64,000 nt of DNA from Nakamurella sp040546275 (GCF_040546275.1 NZ_JBEPNO010000018.1:1-64000); one strand, 5' to 3'. Positions 17,210-27,277 are shown, numbered from the stretch's first letter. Numbers and translations: made by a program. Notes: generated from the letters alone by a model not told the origin.

Positions 17210-19531
17210 ATGAGATTCCTCCGTCGAACGCTGGCCGTCGGCGTCATCGCCGGCACGTTCCTCGCCGCCACCTCGCAGTCCGCGTCGGCGACCACTCCCC
17301 GCGCCACCATCGCCGCTGCCACCCCGACGGTGGTGAACCTGTTGAACTTCAACGACTTCCATGGGCGGATCGACGCCAACACGGTCAAGTGGGCCGGCAC
17401 GATCGAGTCGCTGCGGGCCGCCGCGGGCGAGGGCAACAGCCTCCTGCTGTCGGCCGGCGACAACATCAGCGCCTCGTTGTTCGCCTCCGCCTCGCAGGAG
17501 GACCAGCCCACCATCGACGTGCTGAACGCCATGGGCCTGGCCGGTTCCGCGGTGGGAAACCACGAATTCGACAAGGGCTACAACGATCTGATCAACCGCG
17601 TGATCGCCGACCCGAACAACGCGAGGTGGAACTACCTCGGCGCGAACGTCTACCAGAAGGACACCACCACCCCGGCCCTTCCGTCGTACGCCGTTTATAC
17701 GATCGACGGCATCAAGATCGGGGTGATCGGCGCCGTCACCAAGGAGACACCGGCACTGGTCAGTCCGGGCGGTATCACCCAGATCGACATCGGCGATCCG
17801 GTCACGGCGGTCAATCGCGTCGCGGACCAGCTGACCGACGGCAACGCAGCGAACGGCGAGGCCGACGTCCTGGTCGCCGAGTACCACGAAGGCGCCACCA
17901 CCGGCAGCGACGTCGGCGGCACGCTCGAGGGCAACCTGGCGCTCGACGGTCCCTTCACCGAGATCGTGAACCAGACCAGCCCGAAGGTGTCGGTGCTGTT
18001 CACGGCGCACACCCACCAGCTGTACGCCTGGGACGCGCCGGTGCCCGGATCTCCCGGCGTCACCCGCCCGGTCCTGCAGACCGGCTCCTACGGCACCAAC
18101 ATCGGTGAGGTCTCGCTGAGCATCGACCCGGCGACCAAGAAGGTGCTCTCCTACGCATCGAAGAACGTCCCGCGGGTCACCACCGACGACGCGACTCTCA
18201 TCGCGACGTACCCGCGGGTCGCGGCAGTCGACACCATCACCAAGAAGGCGATCGCCGACGCTGCCGTCATCGGCAACAAGGTCATCGGCAAGGTCGACGC
18301 CGACATCACCACCGCCTTCACCACCACCGACCAGGGACCGGTGCGCGATGACCGCGGCTCGGAATCGACCCTCGGCAACCTGGTAGCGAATGCCCTGCGC
18401 GATGGACTGTCCTCCACCGACCTCGGCGCCGCGCAGATCGGCGTCGTCAACCCCGGTGGTCTGCGGGCGGAGCTGCTCTACGCCCCGGACGGCAGCATCA
18501 CCTACGCGGAGGCCAACGGCGTGCTGCCGTTCGTCAACAACCTCTGGACGCTCACGCTGACCGGCGCGCAGTTCAAGAACGTGCTGGAACAGATGTGGCA
18601 ACCGGCCGGCTCGTCTCGGCCCTTCCTCGACCTCGGGCTGTCGGACAACGTGACCTACACGCTCGACCCGGCGGCAGCGACCGGCAGGCACATCACCTCC
18701 ATCACCGTCGACGGCAAGCCGATCAATCCGGCCGCGCCCTACCGGATCGGCACCTTCTCGTTCCTCGGCACCGGTGGTGACAACTTCACCGAGTTCACCA
18801 AGGCCACCGACGTGAAGGACACCGGACTGATCGATCGTGACGTCTGGATCAACTACCTGACGGCGAAATCACCGGTCAGCCCGAGCTTCGCGCGGCGCGG
18901 CGTCGTCGTCGGTCCACTGCCGAGCGCCGTGACGGCCGGTTCGCCGGTGAGCTTCGGCGTGTCCAAGCTGGACCTGACCAGCCTGGGCAGCCCGGCCAAC
19001 ACCAGCGTCGTCGCGACCATCGACGGCGCCGCGGTCGGCACCTTCCCGGTCACCGCCGGCGCAGCGACCGTGGCCTTCACCGTGCCCGGCGCCCTGGTCG
19101 GCGCCAAGACCCTCACCCTGACGGCATCGCCCTCGAAGACGACGGTCAGCATCCCGCTGACGATCGCCAAGAAGCCGACCGCCAAGGGCACGGTGACGGC
19201 CAAGCCGTCCACCGTGCGCGCCGGTGGCAAGGTCGCCGTCGGCCTGAAGGCGTGGGACCCGAAGACGAAGCTGACGGTCACCCTCGACGGCAGGAAGGCG
19301 GTGGGCAAGGTGGTCACCGACGCCAGCGGCGCTGCCACCCTCGAGATCGAGATCCCGCGCTCGACGAAGGTCGGCGCACACACCGTCGCGGCGACCACGC
19401 CGGACGGGGTCTCGAGCTCGGCCGCCCTGGCGGTGACCAAGTTCTGCTTGCCGTTCCCCGGCCCGCATGCCTCCTTCGTCCAGTACCTCGAGTGGATCCT
19501 GGCCTGGCTGGCCGGGCGGGCCTGCCAGTAA
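17210..19531 (+). CDS. Secreted 5'-nucleotidase / metallophosphoesterase with C-terminal Ig-like repeats
   Basis: 773 residues. Sec signal peptide (MRFLRRTLAVGVIAG...SASA, cleavage near 28). Metallophosphatase domain (about 40-290) with LNFNDFHGR, LSAGDNISAS, GNHEFDKG and TAHTHQ metal-binding motifs. 5'-nucleotidase C-terminal domain (about 340-545) with ESTLGNLVANALRD, NPGGLRAEL and GTGGDNF. The final about 200 residues form two or three Ig-like beta repeats (KKPTAKGTVTAKPSTVRAGGKV) ending in a Cys-containing tail. It should dephosphorylate nucleotides or related esters outside the cell, as UshA/NucA-type enzymes do. GGGAG lies six bases before the ATG. It sits between cca and the NUDIX gene, where M. 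tuberculosis has no such gene. Confidence 0.88.
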   Translation: MRFLRRTLAVGVIAGTFLAATSQSASATTPRATIAAATPTVVNLLNFNDFHGRIDANTVKWAGTIESLRAAAGEGNSLLLSAGDNISASLFASASQEDQPTIDVLNAMGLAGSAVGNHEFDKGYNDLINRVIADPNNARWNYLGANVYQKDTTTPALPSYAVYTIDGIKIGVIGAVTKETPALVSPGGITQIDIGDPVTAVNRVADQLTDGNAANGEADVLVAEYHEGATTGSDVGGTLEGNLALDGPFTEIVNQTSPKVSVLFTAHTHQLYAWDAPVPGSPGVTRPVLQTGSYGTNIGEVSLSIDPATKKVLSYASKNVPRVTTDDATLIATYPRVAAVDTITKKAIADAAVIGNKVIGKVDADITTAFTTTDQGPVRDDRGSESTLGNLVANALRDGLSSTDLGAAQIGVVNPGGLRAELLYAPDGSITYAEANGVLPFVNNLWTLTLTGAQFKNVLEQMWQPAGSSRPFLDLGLSDNVTYTLDPAAATGRHITSITVDGKPINPAAPYRIGTFSFLGTGGDNFTEFTKATDVKDTGLIDRDVWINYLTAKSPVSPSFARRGVVVGPLPSAVTAGSPVSFGVSKLDLTSLGSPANTSVVATIDGAAVGTFPVTAGAATVAFTVPGALVGAKTLTLTASPSKTTVSIPLTIAKKPTAKGTVTAKPSTVRAGGKVAVGLKAWDPKTKLTVTLDGRKAVGKVVTDASGAATLEIEIPRSTKVGAHTVAATTPDGVSSSAALAVTKFCLPFPGPHASFVQYLEWILAWLAGRACQ

Positions 19532-19581
19532 AGCGGCCTGAGTCCCCGTTCGGCGAACAGTGTCCCTACGGTCCGTGCAAC

Positions 19582-19587
19582 TAACAT
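19582..19587 (+). promoter_or_regulatory. -10 element TAACAT before the NUDIX gene
   Basis: TAACAT ends eight bases before the ATG at 19595 with no ribosome-binding site between, implying a leaderless transcript that starts the NUDIX-DUF6049-murJ operon. Confidence 0.4.
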
Positions 19588-19594
19588 CGGGCCC

Positions 19595-20059
19595 ATGGCT
19601 CCCACCCGTGCGCGCGCGCCCCGGCGCCGCCGGGCGGACGAGACCTCGGCGGGCGGGCTCGTCATCCGGACGGAGGACGGGGTGTTCGCTGGGGCCTTGA
19701 TCGGACGCCTCGACCGACGCGGCCGGCTCCGCTGGTCGCTGCCGAAAGGGCACGTCGAGGCCGGTGAAACCACCGAGGAGGCAGCCGTCCGGGAGGTCGC
19801 CGAGGAGACCGGAATCTCCGGCCGGATCACCGCGCGCCTCGGCAGCGTGGAGTACACCTTCACCGTCGAGGGCCGCCGGATCCACAAGCGGGTGCACCAT
19901 TTCCTGATGGAGGCGGTGGCCGGCGAACTGTCCGACGCGGACATCGAGGTCACCGAGGTCGCGTGGGTACCAATGGACCAGATGACGGTGCGCCTGGCCT
20001 ATGCCGGCGAGCGACGGCTGGCCGAACGCGCGGCCCAGCTGCTCGCAGACAGCGCGTGA
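19595..20059 (+). CDS. NUDIX hydrolase (MutT4-like)
   Basis: 154 residues with a complete Nudix box, GHVEAGETTEEAAVREVAEE followed by TGI (about 50-72), that binds Mg and hydrolyses a nucleoside diphosphate linked to another group. The N-terminus is Arg-rich. It occupies the place of Rv3908 (mutT4) next to cca and murJ. Its TGA stop overlaps the GTG of the next gene (GTGA), so translation is coupled. Substrate not predictable; housekeeping nucleotide clean-up is the usual assumption. Confidence 0.87.
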   Translation: MAPTRARAPRRRRADETSAGGLVIRTEDGVFAGALIGRLDRRGRLRWSLPKGHVEAGETTEEAAVREVAEETGISGRITARLGSVEYTFTVEGRRIHKRVHHFLMEAVAGELSDADIEVTEVAWVPMDQMTVRLAYAGERRLAERAAQLLADSA

Positions 20060-23000
20060 GGGGCGCCGGGGGCAACTCGGGGGGGCGCGGGCGATTCGGA
20101 TCGGCTCTGCTCGCGCTGCTGTTCGCCCTCACGGTCCCTTTCACCGTTGGCCTCTCGGTGACGGGGATCGCCGCCGCCGCACCGGCCGCCGATGGTCCGG
20201 GACCGGTCGCGAACGGTGGCGGCAACGCCGATCAGGACCAGGCCCGCGGCGTCGAGGTCAGGGCAGCAGCATCGTCGACGGCGTCGAGTACCGCCGTGAC
20301 CGGTATGAACGCGGCGCCGGTCATCGACCCCGCCTACCCCTACGCCGGCTATCTGCGCACGACCATCACCGGGATCACGCCCACCGTGGTCGCCGGCACC
20401 AGTGGGCCGCTGATGACCGTCACCGGCACGATGACGAACGTCAGCAAGGGCATCCTCTACGACCTCCGCTACGTCTGGCAGCGGGGTGCCGCCCTCGCCG
20501 GCGTCGCCGCGATCAGGGCCGAGATCGCAAAGCCAGGGCGACCCTCCGCGGTGGTCGGTGACAACTGGCGGATCCTGGCGCCGTCGACGAACGCCGTCGT
20601 GCAGACCGATCTGGCCCCGGGCGCGAGCACCACCTTCACCGCGGTGACGTCGATCGGGGCGGGCGGCCTCGAACTGGCCCAGCGGGGGGTGTTCCCGCTG
20701 ATGATCAAGGTCTCCGGCGATGTCGGCCAAAACGGCGCGACCCTGTACGAGCGCGTCGGTGAGATCCACCTGCTGACCACGGTGCTGACTCCAGGCCCCG
20801 TCGCCACCACCCGCACCAGCACCACCAGCACCAGCGCCAGCACCAGCACGTCTGCTGCCCCCGGCAGCGGGGCTGTCGGTTCAACCTCGGCATCGGGGTC
20901 GGGCAACGCCTCGACGACCGACATCCCCACCCAGGGATTTCCGACCACCTCCTCGGCGGCTGCCTCGACGGCCCCTGGCTCGACGGCCCCTACCTCGCCG
21001 CCCGCCTCGTCGGGTGGGGCCTCGTCGGGGGTCCCCGCGTCCGGCGACGTTCCGACATCAGCCGCCTCGACCGCACCGACGAGCACCGGATCGACCACCA
21101 CCGCACCCGTGGCGGTGAGCGCGCCGGCGCCGATGGGCGTGAACGTGCTCTGGCCGATCGTCGACCGGCCACACCTGGGTGTCAGCGGCATCTTCCTCGA
21201 CGACGACCTGGCCAAGCTCATCGCACCGGGTGGGCGGCTCTACAAGGTCCTCGCGGGCCTGACCGCAGTCGGGATCGACCCGGCCGCCACGACCCTGGTG
21301 CTGGACCCCGAGCTGTTGACCGAACTCGGGGTGATGGCCCGCGGCTACCGGGTGGCGAGCACCAGGGGCAAGCCGCAGGCGGCCCTGACCCCCACGTCCG
21401 TCCCGACCACCCCCGCGTCCGTCCCGACCACCCAGCCCGCCGGCACCCAGCCCGTCACCGCATCGCCCGCCGGCACCAGCAGACCGGTTGCGCCGCGCAC
21501 GACCCAGCCCACCGCCCCGACCACCGGCAGGTCGACCACCCGGCCGACCACCCCCGCCCGGCCCGTCACCTCCAGGTCAGTGCCACCTGCCGCGGCGCCG
21601 CCCGGCACCACCTCGAGATCCGCCCCGGCCACCTCGACACGGCCGGTCACCACCGCCCCATCCACCTCCACATCCGACACAGCGAAGTCCACCCCCGCCA
21701 CGACCACGACTCCCACGACCACGACCACGACTACGACTCCCGCGACGACGGTCCCGGCGCCGAACACGGTGGCCGGCACGGGCCAGCAGCGGGCCATCGT
21801 CTTCCTCGCGCTGCTGCAGCAGGTGGCAGCGGATCGTCAGGTGCTGGTACTGCCGTACTCCGATCCGGACGCGGTGGCCATGGTCCGGGCCGGCCTCGAC
21901 TCGGAACTGGCCAACCTCATCGCCACCGGCCGGGCGGTGGCGAGCCGGGTGCTGCAGGTGAAAGCCGGTGGGCCGCAACTGATCACGCAGATGGCGTACC
22001 CGCCGGGCGGCTCCGTCGACGACGCCACCCTCACGTTCTTCGCCGGCCATGGCATGGCGCAGGCGCTGCTGTCGCCCAGCACGCTGGCGCACGCCGGCGG
22101 TGCGGTCGGCGCGGTCGGGATCCGGACGCAGCACGACGGCGCGACCATCAGGGCCGCCGTCACCGACAGCGATCTGCTGACCCAGGTCCAGGACTTCATG
22201 GCCCGGGGCACCTCCTCCGGGCTGGCCGTTCGCTCCAACAACCTGGCCGCTCTGCTCGCCGGTAGCAGTCTGGCCGGCACCGGCACTCCGCTGATCCTCA
22301 CCCAGGCCCGCGACTTCACGCCCAACACGGTCGGGCTGACGTTGTTCACCGCTCTGCTGCGCACGCTGCAGGGCGGTGGTGCGGTGACCGCCCGCCCCCT
22401 CACCACCGTCGCCGCCGCCGCGACCGTTCCGGCCACCCTCACATACCCGGACGCGGCGGCGGGGGCCGAACTCGATCCGGGCTACCTCGGCGAGCTGGGC
22501 CGGGTGAACGCCGCGATCGTCGACATGAGGTCTTCACTGGTACGGGTCAGAGGCAACGACACCCCGATCCCCGGCGAGATCCTCGACCCGTTGACCAGCG
22601 CGCTCGTCCCGGCGGCCTCCATCGGGCTGCGGGCGAACCAACACGTCGGCCGCAGCATCCTGGCGACCGCCGACCAGACCCTCCGGACACTCCGGGCGGG
22701 CGTCTTCATCACCGACACGCAGACCTCGTACACGCTGGCCGCCTCCAAAGCGCCGCTGGTGGTCACGGTCCGGAACGACCTGCCCTACGGCGTCAAGGTC
22801 AGGGTCGTCATCCGGGAGGGACAGAGCGTTGGCCTGACGGCGACCGATCCCGGCGTGCTGATCATCCCGGCCGGACGCTCCCAGCAGTTCAAGATCGAGA
22901 CCGAGGTCGTCAAGGCCGGTAGGTTCCAGGTGCGGGCGCAGTTGCTGGCCGCCGACGGCGCCGACTGGAACGATCCGGTGACCCTCACGGTGAGTTCGTC

Positions 23001-23271
23001 GGCCTACGGGACGCTGACCATCATCCTGATCGCAGTGGCCGGTGGCGCACTGTTCCTGATGGTCGTGCTGCGGATCGTGCAGCGAATCCGTCACCGCAGC
23101 GACCCACCGGAGGGTGCCCGCGGCGGTGCCGCGGTCGGGGCCGGCCCACCCGACCCCGATTCGATCCAGGCCGCCGCCAACGCGCCACCGGCACGGGAAC
23201 CTGATCGAACCGCACCGGCACGGGAACCTGATCCGACACAGCACCGACCACAGGAGCGGGAGGGCGAATGA
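20056..23271 (+). CDS. DUF6049-type membrane-anchored extracytoplasmic protein (Rv3909 homologue by position)
   Basis: 1071 residues. GTG 20056 overlaps the NUDIX stop. A signal or anchor segment (about 14-36) precedes an extracellular body with two Ser/Thr/Pro/Ala-rich inserts (about 245-352 and 432-572) that separate folded parts. A Big/Ig-like region (VTVRNDLPYGVKVRVVIREGQ, about 895-980) precedes a C-terminal membrane helix (about 984-1007) and a short Arg/Pro-rich cytoplasmic tail with a duplicated APAREPD motif. In mycobacteria the equivalent gene (Rv3909) also sits directly before mviN. The ATGA overlap with murJ suggests a linked role in envelope assembly, but no biochemical activity is known. 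Domain name is from memory and synteny. Confidence 0.75.
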   Translation: MRGAGGNSGGRGRFGSALLALLFALTVPFTVGLSVTGIAAAAPAADGPGPVANGGGNADQDQARGVEVRAAASSTASSTAVTGMNAAPVIDPAYPYAGYLRTTITGITPTVVAGTSGPLMTVTGTMTNVSKGILYDLRYVWQRGAALAGVAAIRAEIAKPGRPSAVVGDNWRILAPSTNAVVQTDLAPGASTTFTAVTSIGAGGLELAQRGVFPLMIKVSGDVGQNGATLYERVGEIHLLTTVLTPGPVATTRTSTTSTSASTSTSAAPGSGAVGSTSASGSGNASTTDIPTQGFPTTSSAAASTAPGSTAPTSPPASSGGASSGVPASGDVPTSAASTAPTSTGSTTTAPVAVSAPAPMGVNVLWPIVDRPHLGVSGIFLDDDLAKLIAPGGRLYKVLAGLTAVGIDPAATTLVLDPELLTELGVMARGYRVASTRGKPQAALTPTSVPTTPASVPTTQPAGTQPVTASPAGTSRPVAPRTTQPTAPTTGRSTTRPTTPARPVTSRSVPPAAAPPGTTSRSAPATSTRPVTTAPSTSTSDTAKSTPATTTTPTTTTTTTTPATTVPAPNTVAGTGQQRAIVFLALLQQVAADRQVLVLPYSDPDAVAMVRAGLDSELANLIATGRAVASRVLQVKAGGPQLITQMAYPPGGSVDDATLTFFAGHGMAQALLSPSTLAHAGGAVGAVGIRTQHDGATIRAAVTDSDLLTQVQDFMARGTSSGLAVRSNNLAALLAGSSLAGTGTPLILTQARDFTPNTVGLTLFTALLRTLQGGGAVTARPLTTVAAAATVPATLTYPDAAAGAELDPGYLGELGRVNAAIVDMRSSLVRVRGNDTPIPGEILDPLTSALVPAASIGLRANQHVGRSILATADQTLRTLRAGVFITDTQTSYTLAASKAPLVVTVRNDLPYGVKVRVVIREGQSVGLTATDPGVLIIPAGRSQQFKIETEVVKAGRFQVRAQLLAADGADWNDPVTLTVSSSAYGTLTIILIAVAGGALFLMVVLRIVQRIRHRSDPPEGARGGAAVGAGPPDPDSIQAAANAPPAREPDRTAPAREPDPTQHRPQEREGE

Positions 23272-26200
23272 TGGCCGAACGACCACCGAACGCACCGCCC
23301 GACTGGTTCAAGCAGGCGCAGGACGACCAGGCCAAGCGCGCCCGCCGCGATCGCGAACAGGCCCAGCAGGCGGCACTCTCGCGGGCACAGCAGACGCGCC
23401 GGGCACCGATGACCCGTCAACAGCCGGGCCGACAGCACCACGGTCCGGTCCGGCAGAACGAGACCCCGTGGATCGGAGTGCCCCCCGGGGCGATGTTCCC
23501 GGCCGCCGAAGACGCGACCATGCTGATCCAGCGGATCACCGACGCGGCCGTCCCGGAGGACGTCCAGGAGAATGCGCCCGCCTCGTCCGCAGCTGGGATG
23601 AAGACCGCCAGCACGGCCGGAGTGGTGCGGGCGGGCGCATTGATGGCGATCGCCACCGTCGTCAGCCGGGTGACAGGGCTGCTCTCCAAGAGCGCCATCG
23701 TCGCGATCCTCGGCGGGCTGAGCACCGGAAGCTCCTACACGGTGGCCAACACGCTACCCAACATCGTCTTCGAACTGCTGATCGGCGGCGTGCTCACCTC
23801 GGTCGCCATTCCGCTGCTCACCAGGGCGCAGCGCAGCGACCCGGACGGCGGCCAGGAATACACCCAACGCCTGATGACGATCGCGCTGGTCGGGCTGCTG
23901 ATCGCCACCGTCATCGCGGTGCTGGCGGCTCCCCTGCTGGCCCGGCTCTACCTTTCGGACAGCAAGTTCGCCGACCCGGAACTCACCACCCAGCTCGGCA
24001 GGCTGCTGCTGCCGCAGATCTTCTTCTACGGCCTGGCCGCGCTGTTCGGCGCGATCCTCAACACCAAGGAGAAGTTCGCCGCCAACGCGTGGGCGCCGGT
24101 ACTCAACAACATCGTCGTCATCGGCGTCGCCGTCGTTCTGTACCTCGACACCCGCAACGGCCCTGATCTCACCCAGGGACTACCCACCCGCCAGCTGCTC
24201 ATCCTGGGCGTCGGCACGACGCTCGGCATCGTGCTGCAGGCGGCCGTGATGATCCCGTCGCTGCTGCGCTCCGGGTTCCGGTTCAAGTTCCGCTGGGGTT
24301 GGGACAAGCGACTGACGGAGGCCGGCGGTCTGGTCGGCTGGGCCATCGTCTACGTCCTGATCTCGCAGGTGGGCGTCGTGGTGACCACCCGCGTCGCGTC
24401 CGGCGACAGCCAGAGCGGGCCACTCGTCTTCAGCTACGCATCGCTGCTGTTCCAGATGCCGTACGGCATCCTCGGCGTCGCGGTCCTGACGGCGATCATG
24501 CCGAGGCTCTCCCGGCACGCCGCCGCCGGTGAGATGGAGGACGTCAAGAACGACGTGTCGCTCGCCAACCGGCTGTCCGCAGTGGCCCTGCTGCCGGTCT
24601 CCGCCGCGTTGATCGTGGTGGGCGGCAGCCTGTCGGTGATCCTGTTCGCCCACGGGGAGTTGAGCCAGGACAGCGCATTGCAGATCGGGCTGACGATCGG
24701 CGGCATGGCCATCGGGTTGGTACCGCTGGCCATGACGCTCGTGCAGATGCGGGTGTTCTACGCCATGAAGGACGGTCGCACCCCGACCATCATCAACGGG
24801 ATCATGGTCGCCGTCCGGGTGCCGTTGCTGCTGGCCAGCGTGTGGTTGGAACCGAAGTGGGTGGTGCCGGGACTGGCCATGGCCACCGCGGTCTCCTACA
24901 TCGTCGGGGCCGTCGTCGGCGAGATCTGGCTGCGCGCCCGCTTCGGTCCGATGGGTACTTCCCGCACGCTGCGCACCATCGGTAAAATGGTGGTGGCCTC
25001 GGCCGTCGGCGGCGTGGCCGCCTTTGCTGCCGTCCACTACACAGTCGGTCTCCGCCCGACCGACCTGTTCGATGCGGTGAAGATCCTCGTCATCGGGGCG
25101 GTGGTCGGGGGCATCGTGATCGCGATCATGACGCTCCTGCTCGGCGTCGAGGAACTGACGCCCGTCCGCAACCGGATCCTGCGTCTGGTCGGGCGCGCCC
25201 CGACCGGTGTCGCCGCCGCGGTCACCGTGACTTCACCCACCGGGATGGGAAGATCTCCCGGTCAGGTCGGTACCGGACCCGGTAAGAGGCCCGGTACGGG
25301 CCCCAGCCGACGAACCAGCCCAGGATCAGACAGAGAGCAGGTCACCGAGCGCGTGACGCAGGCAGGCGCGGGCGGTCCCCGCAATCCCAGTGGTCCGGTC
25401 GGCACCGGCGGTTCGAGCAGCGGCGGCAGCCCGGACGTCGCGGGCGACTCGACCACCACCCGCGGCGACCGGGACCCGATCGCGCCACCACCCCCCGGCG
25501 GTGGCGGCCGCTCCAGCACCACCAGTGGCGGGGAGAGCACGGTCAACCTCGGCGGAACGCCGGCGAGCAGCGGTCCGCTGGGCGTGCTGGCCCCCGGTGC
25601 CACCGTGGGCGGCCGGTACCGGCTGGTCACCCTGGTGGCCACCGACGACGCCGGCAACCGGTTCTGGCGCGCCAAGGACACCGTGCTCCCCCGCGACATG
25701 GCCGTCACACTGCTCCCGGACAACACCGCGACCTCGGCGACCGTGGCCCGCACCCTGCGGGTCGGTCGGCTGCACCACATCGGGCTTCCGCAGACTCTTG
25801 ACGTCGGCACCGAGCAGGGCCAGTCCTACGTCGTCGGGCAGTGGGTGGACGGCGCGACGCTCACCGATCTGCTCGCCGGCGGCCCGCTGGAACCCGACGT
25901 GGCCACCTCGATCACCGCCAAGGTGTCTGAGGCGGTGGCCGAGGCGCACCGCAACGGCATCGCGCTCGGCGCCATCAACCCGTCGCTGGTCCGCGTCAAC
26001 TTCGACGGGCAGGTGCGGTTGTCGCACGTCATCGCCCACGGCAGCGCGACTCCCGACCAGGACATCCGTGCCGTCGGCGGGCTGCTCTACCTGATGCTCA
26101 CCGGCACCTGGCCGCTCCCGGCCGGCGCTGCCGCGGCGACCGTCGACCTCTCCGGCGCCGACCGGACGACCAAGCTTTCCGGGCCCGGCACCGGACAGCT

Positions 26201-27176
26201 GACCCCGGCCCCGACCCGGCTCGGGCGCGAGGTGCCGGCCGCCGAGGTCCGATCCGGCATCCCCAGTGCGCTGTCCGCGCTGGCCGAGCGTGCGTTGCAC
26301 CCCGACGAGCCGTCCGGCATCCACGCTGTCGGAGCCATCGCTGCGCTGCTCCGCCAACCCGAAGTGGGCCCGGCGGCCACGGTCACGCCGGTCGACGAAC
26401 CTTCGCGGCCCAGCCTGAACCCGGCTGAACGTCGCCTGGTGAAGGAGCGTCGGGTCAAACTCGGCATCGCCACCGTGATGATCGCAGTGTTCTCGGCGCT
26501 GATCATCATCGTGGTCGCCAGCCTGGCCAAGCAGGTGATGAGCCAGGTCGCCGGACCTTCCGTCACGATCCAGCAGAAGTTGGCCACCGGACCGGACACG
26601 ACCGCGAAGCCGGTCGCGCCGGCCAGGACGACCCCGAAGACCACCACCGCCCCCACGAAGTCCGAGGCAAGCACCAGTTCGTCGGTGTCGACCAGTTCGA
26701 CCGCGCCGGCGGCTGCCGTCCAGAAGCCGGTCGACGCCACCGTCTACGACCCGATGGGCGACGGGGTGAAGGACAACATCGACCAGGTGCCCCAGGCCTT
26801 CGACGGAAACCCGCAGACGTTCTGGTCGACCTTCGTCTACAAGCAGCAGTTCCCGTCGCTCATCAAACCCGGCGTCGGGCTGAACCTGGAGTTCACCGCC
26901 CCGATCACGCCGACCTCGGTGACCGTCTCGTCCGACACCCCGGACACCACGATCGAGGTGCGGGCCTCCAACGGCAAGGACCTGCCCTACGTGCAGACGA
27001 CGGTGCTTGCCCAGGGAAACATCGCCAATGCCTCGAACGCCATCCCCGGGTCGGTGACGATCGCCCTGACCAACGCCCCCAAGTCCAAGTACCTGGTGAT
27101 CTTCGTGGTGCACATGGCCGCGGACGGCAGCCAGTACAAGTCCGACATCAACGAGATCACGGTGTCCGGCTCCTGA
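23268..27176 (+). CDS. murJ: MurJ lipid II flippase fused to pseudokinase and extracellular domain
   Basis: 1302 residues. A Lys/Arg/Gln-rich cytoplasmic N-terminus (about 1-115) precedes the 14-helix MurJ/MviN core (about 118-640; RVTGLLSKSAIV, GAILNTKEKF). A Gly/Ser/Pro linker leads to a kinase-like domain (about 773-1000) with the catalytic motifs lost: INPSLVRV stands where HRD-x-K-x-x-N belongs and LSHV replaces DFG. A membrane helix (about 1063-1089) and a discoidin-like external domain (about 1156-1302) end the protein. This matches M. tuberculosis Rv3910, which flips lipid II and whose pseudokinase, phosphorylated by PknB, recruits FhaA (literature). ATG 23268 overlaps the upstream stop; ATG 23271 is equally possible after GGGAGGG. 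Confidence 0.9.
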   Translation: MMAERPPNAPPDWFKQAQDDQAKRARRDREQAQQAALSRAQQTRRAPMTRQQPGRQHHGPVRQNETPWIGVPPGAMFPAAEDATMLIQRITDAAVPEDVQENAPASSAAGMKTASTAGVVRAGALMAIATVVSRVTGLLSKSAIVAILGGLSTGSSYTVANTLPNIVFELLIGGVLTSVAIPLLTRAQRSDPDGGQEYTQRLMTIALVGLLIATVIAVLAAPLLARLYLSDSKFADPELTTQLGRLLLPQIFFYGLAALFGAILNTKEKFAANAWAPVLNNIVVIGVAVVLYLDTRNGPDLTQGLPTRQLLILGVGTTLGIVLQAAVMIPSLLRSGFRFKFRWGWDKRLTEAGGLVGWAIVYVLISQVGVVVTTRVASGDSQSGPLVFSYASLLFQMPYGILGVAVLTAIMPRLSRHAAAGEMEDVKNDVSLANRLSAVALLPVSAALIVVGGSLSVILFAHGELSQDSALQIGLTIGGMAIGLVPLAMTLVQMRVFYAMKDGRTPTIINGIMVAVRVPLLLASVWLEPKWVVPGLAMATAVSYIVGAVVGEIWLRARFGPMGTSRTLRTIGKMVVASAVGGVAAFAAVHYTVGLRPTDLFDAVKILVIGAVVGGIVIAIMTLLLGVEELTPVRNRILRLVGRAPTGVAAAVTVTSPTGMGRSPGQVGTGPGKRPGTGPSRRTSPGSDREQVTERVTQAGAGGPRNPSGPVGTGGSSSGGSPDVAGDSTTTRGDRDPIAPPPPGGGGRSSTTSGGESTVNLGGTPASSGPLGVLAPGATVGGRYRLVTLVATDDAGNRFWRAKDTVLPRDMAVTLLPDNTATSATVARTLRVGRLHHIGLPQTLDVGTEQGQSYVVGQWVDGATLTDLLAGGPLEPDVATSITAKVSEAVAEAHRNGIALGAINPSLVRVNFDGQVRLSHVIAHGSATPDQDIRAVGGLLYLMLTGTWPLPAGAAAATVDLSGADRTTKLSGPGTGQLTPAPTRLGREVPAAEVRSGIPSALSALAERALHPDEPSGIHAVGAIAALLRQPEVGPAATVTPVDEPSRPSLNPAERRLVKERRVKLGIATVMIAVFSALIIIVVASLAKQVMSQVAGPSVTIQQKLATGPDTTAKPVAPARTTPKTTTAPTKSEASTSSSVSTSSTAPAAAVQKPVDATVYDPMGDGVKDNIDQVPQAFDGNPQTFWSTFVYKQQFPSLIKPGVGLNLEFTAPITPTSVTVSSDTPDTTIEVRASNGKDLPYVQTTVLAQGNIANASNAIPGSVTIALTNAPKSKYLVIFVVHMAADGSQYKSDINEITVSGS

Positions 27177-27265
27177 CGAGGGGTTTCGCCGCCCTCCGAA
27201 CTGCGCAAACCCGACGAACGGGGGCATCGGCACGGTGGGCTCCCCGGTTCCAGCGCCGCGGCCAT

Positions 27266-27271
27266 TAGGCT
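27266..27271 (+). promoter_or_regulatory. -10 element TAGGCT, leaderless sigM start
   Basis: TAGGCT ends seven bases before the GTG of sigM; the surrounding TTAGGCTCGCC closely matches the element before the methyltransferase at 4925. No Shine-Dalgarno precedes the start, so sigM should be translated from a leaderless mRNA. Confidence 0.45.
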
Positions 27272-27277
27272 CGCCCT

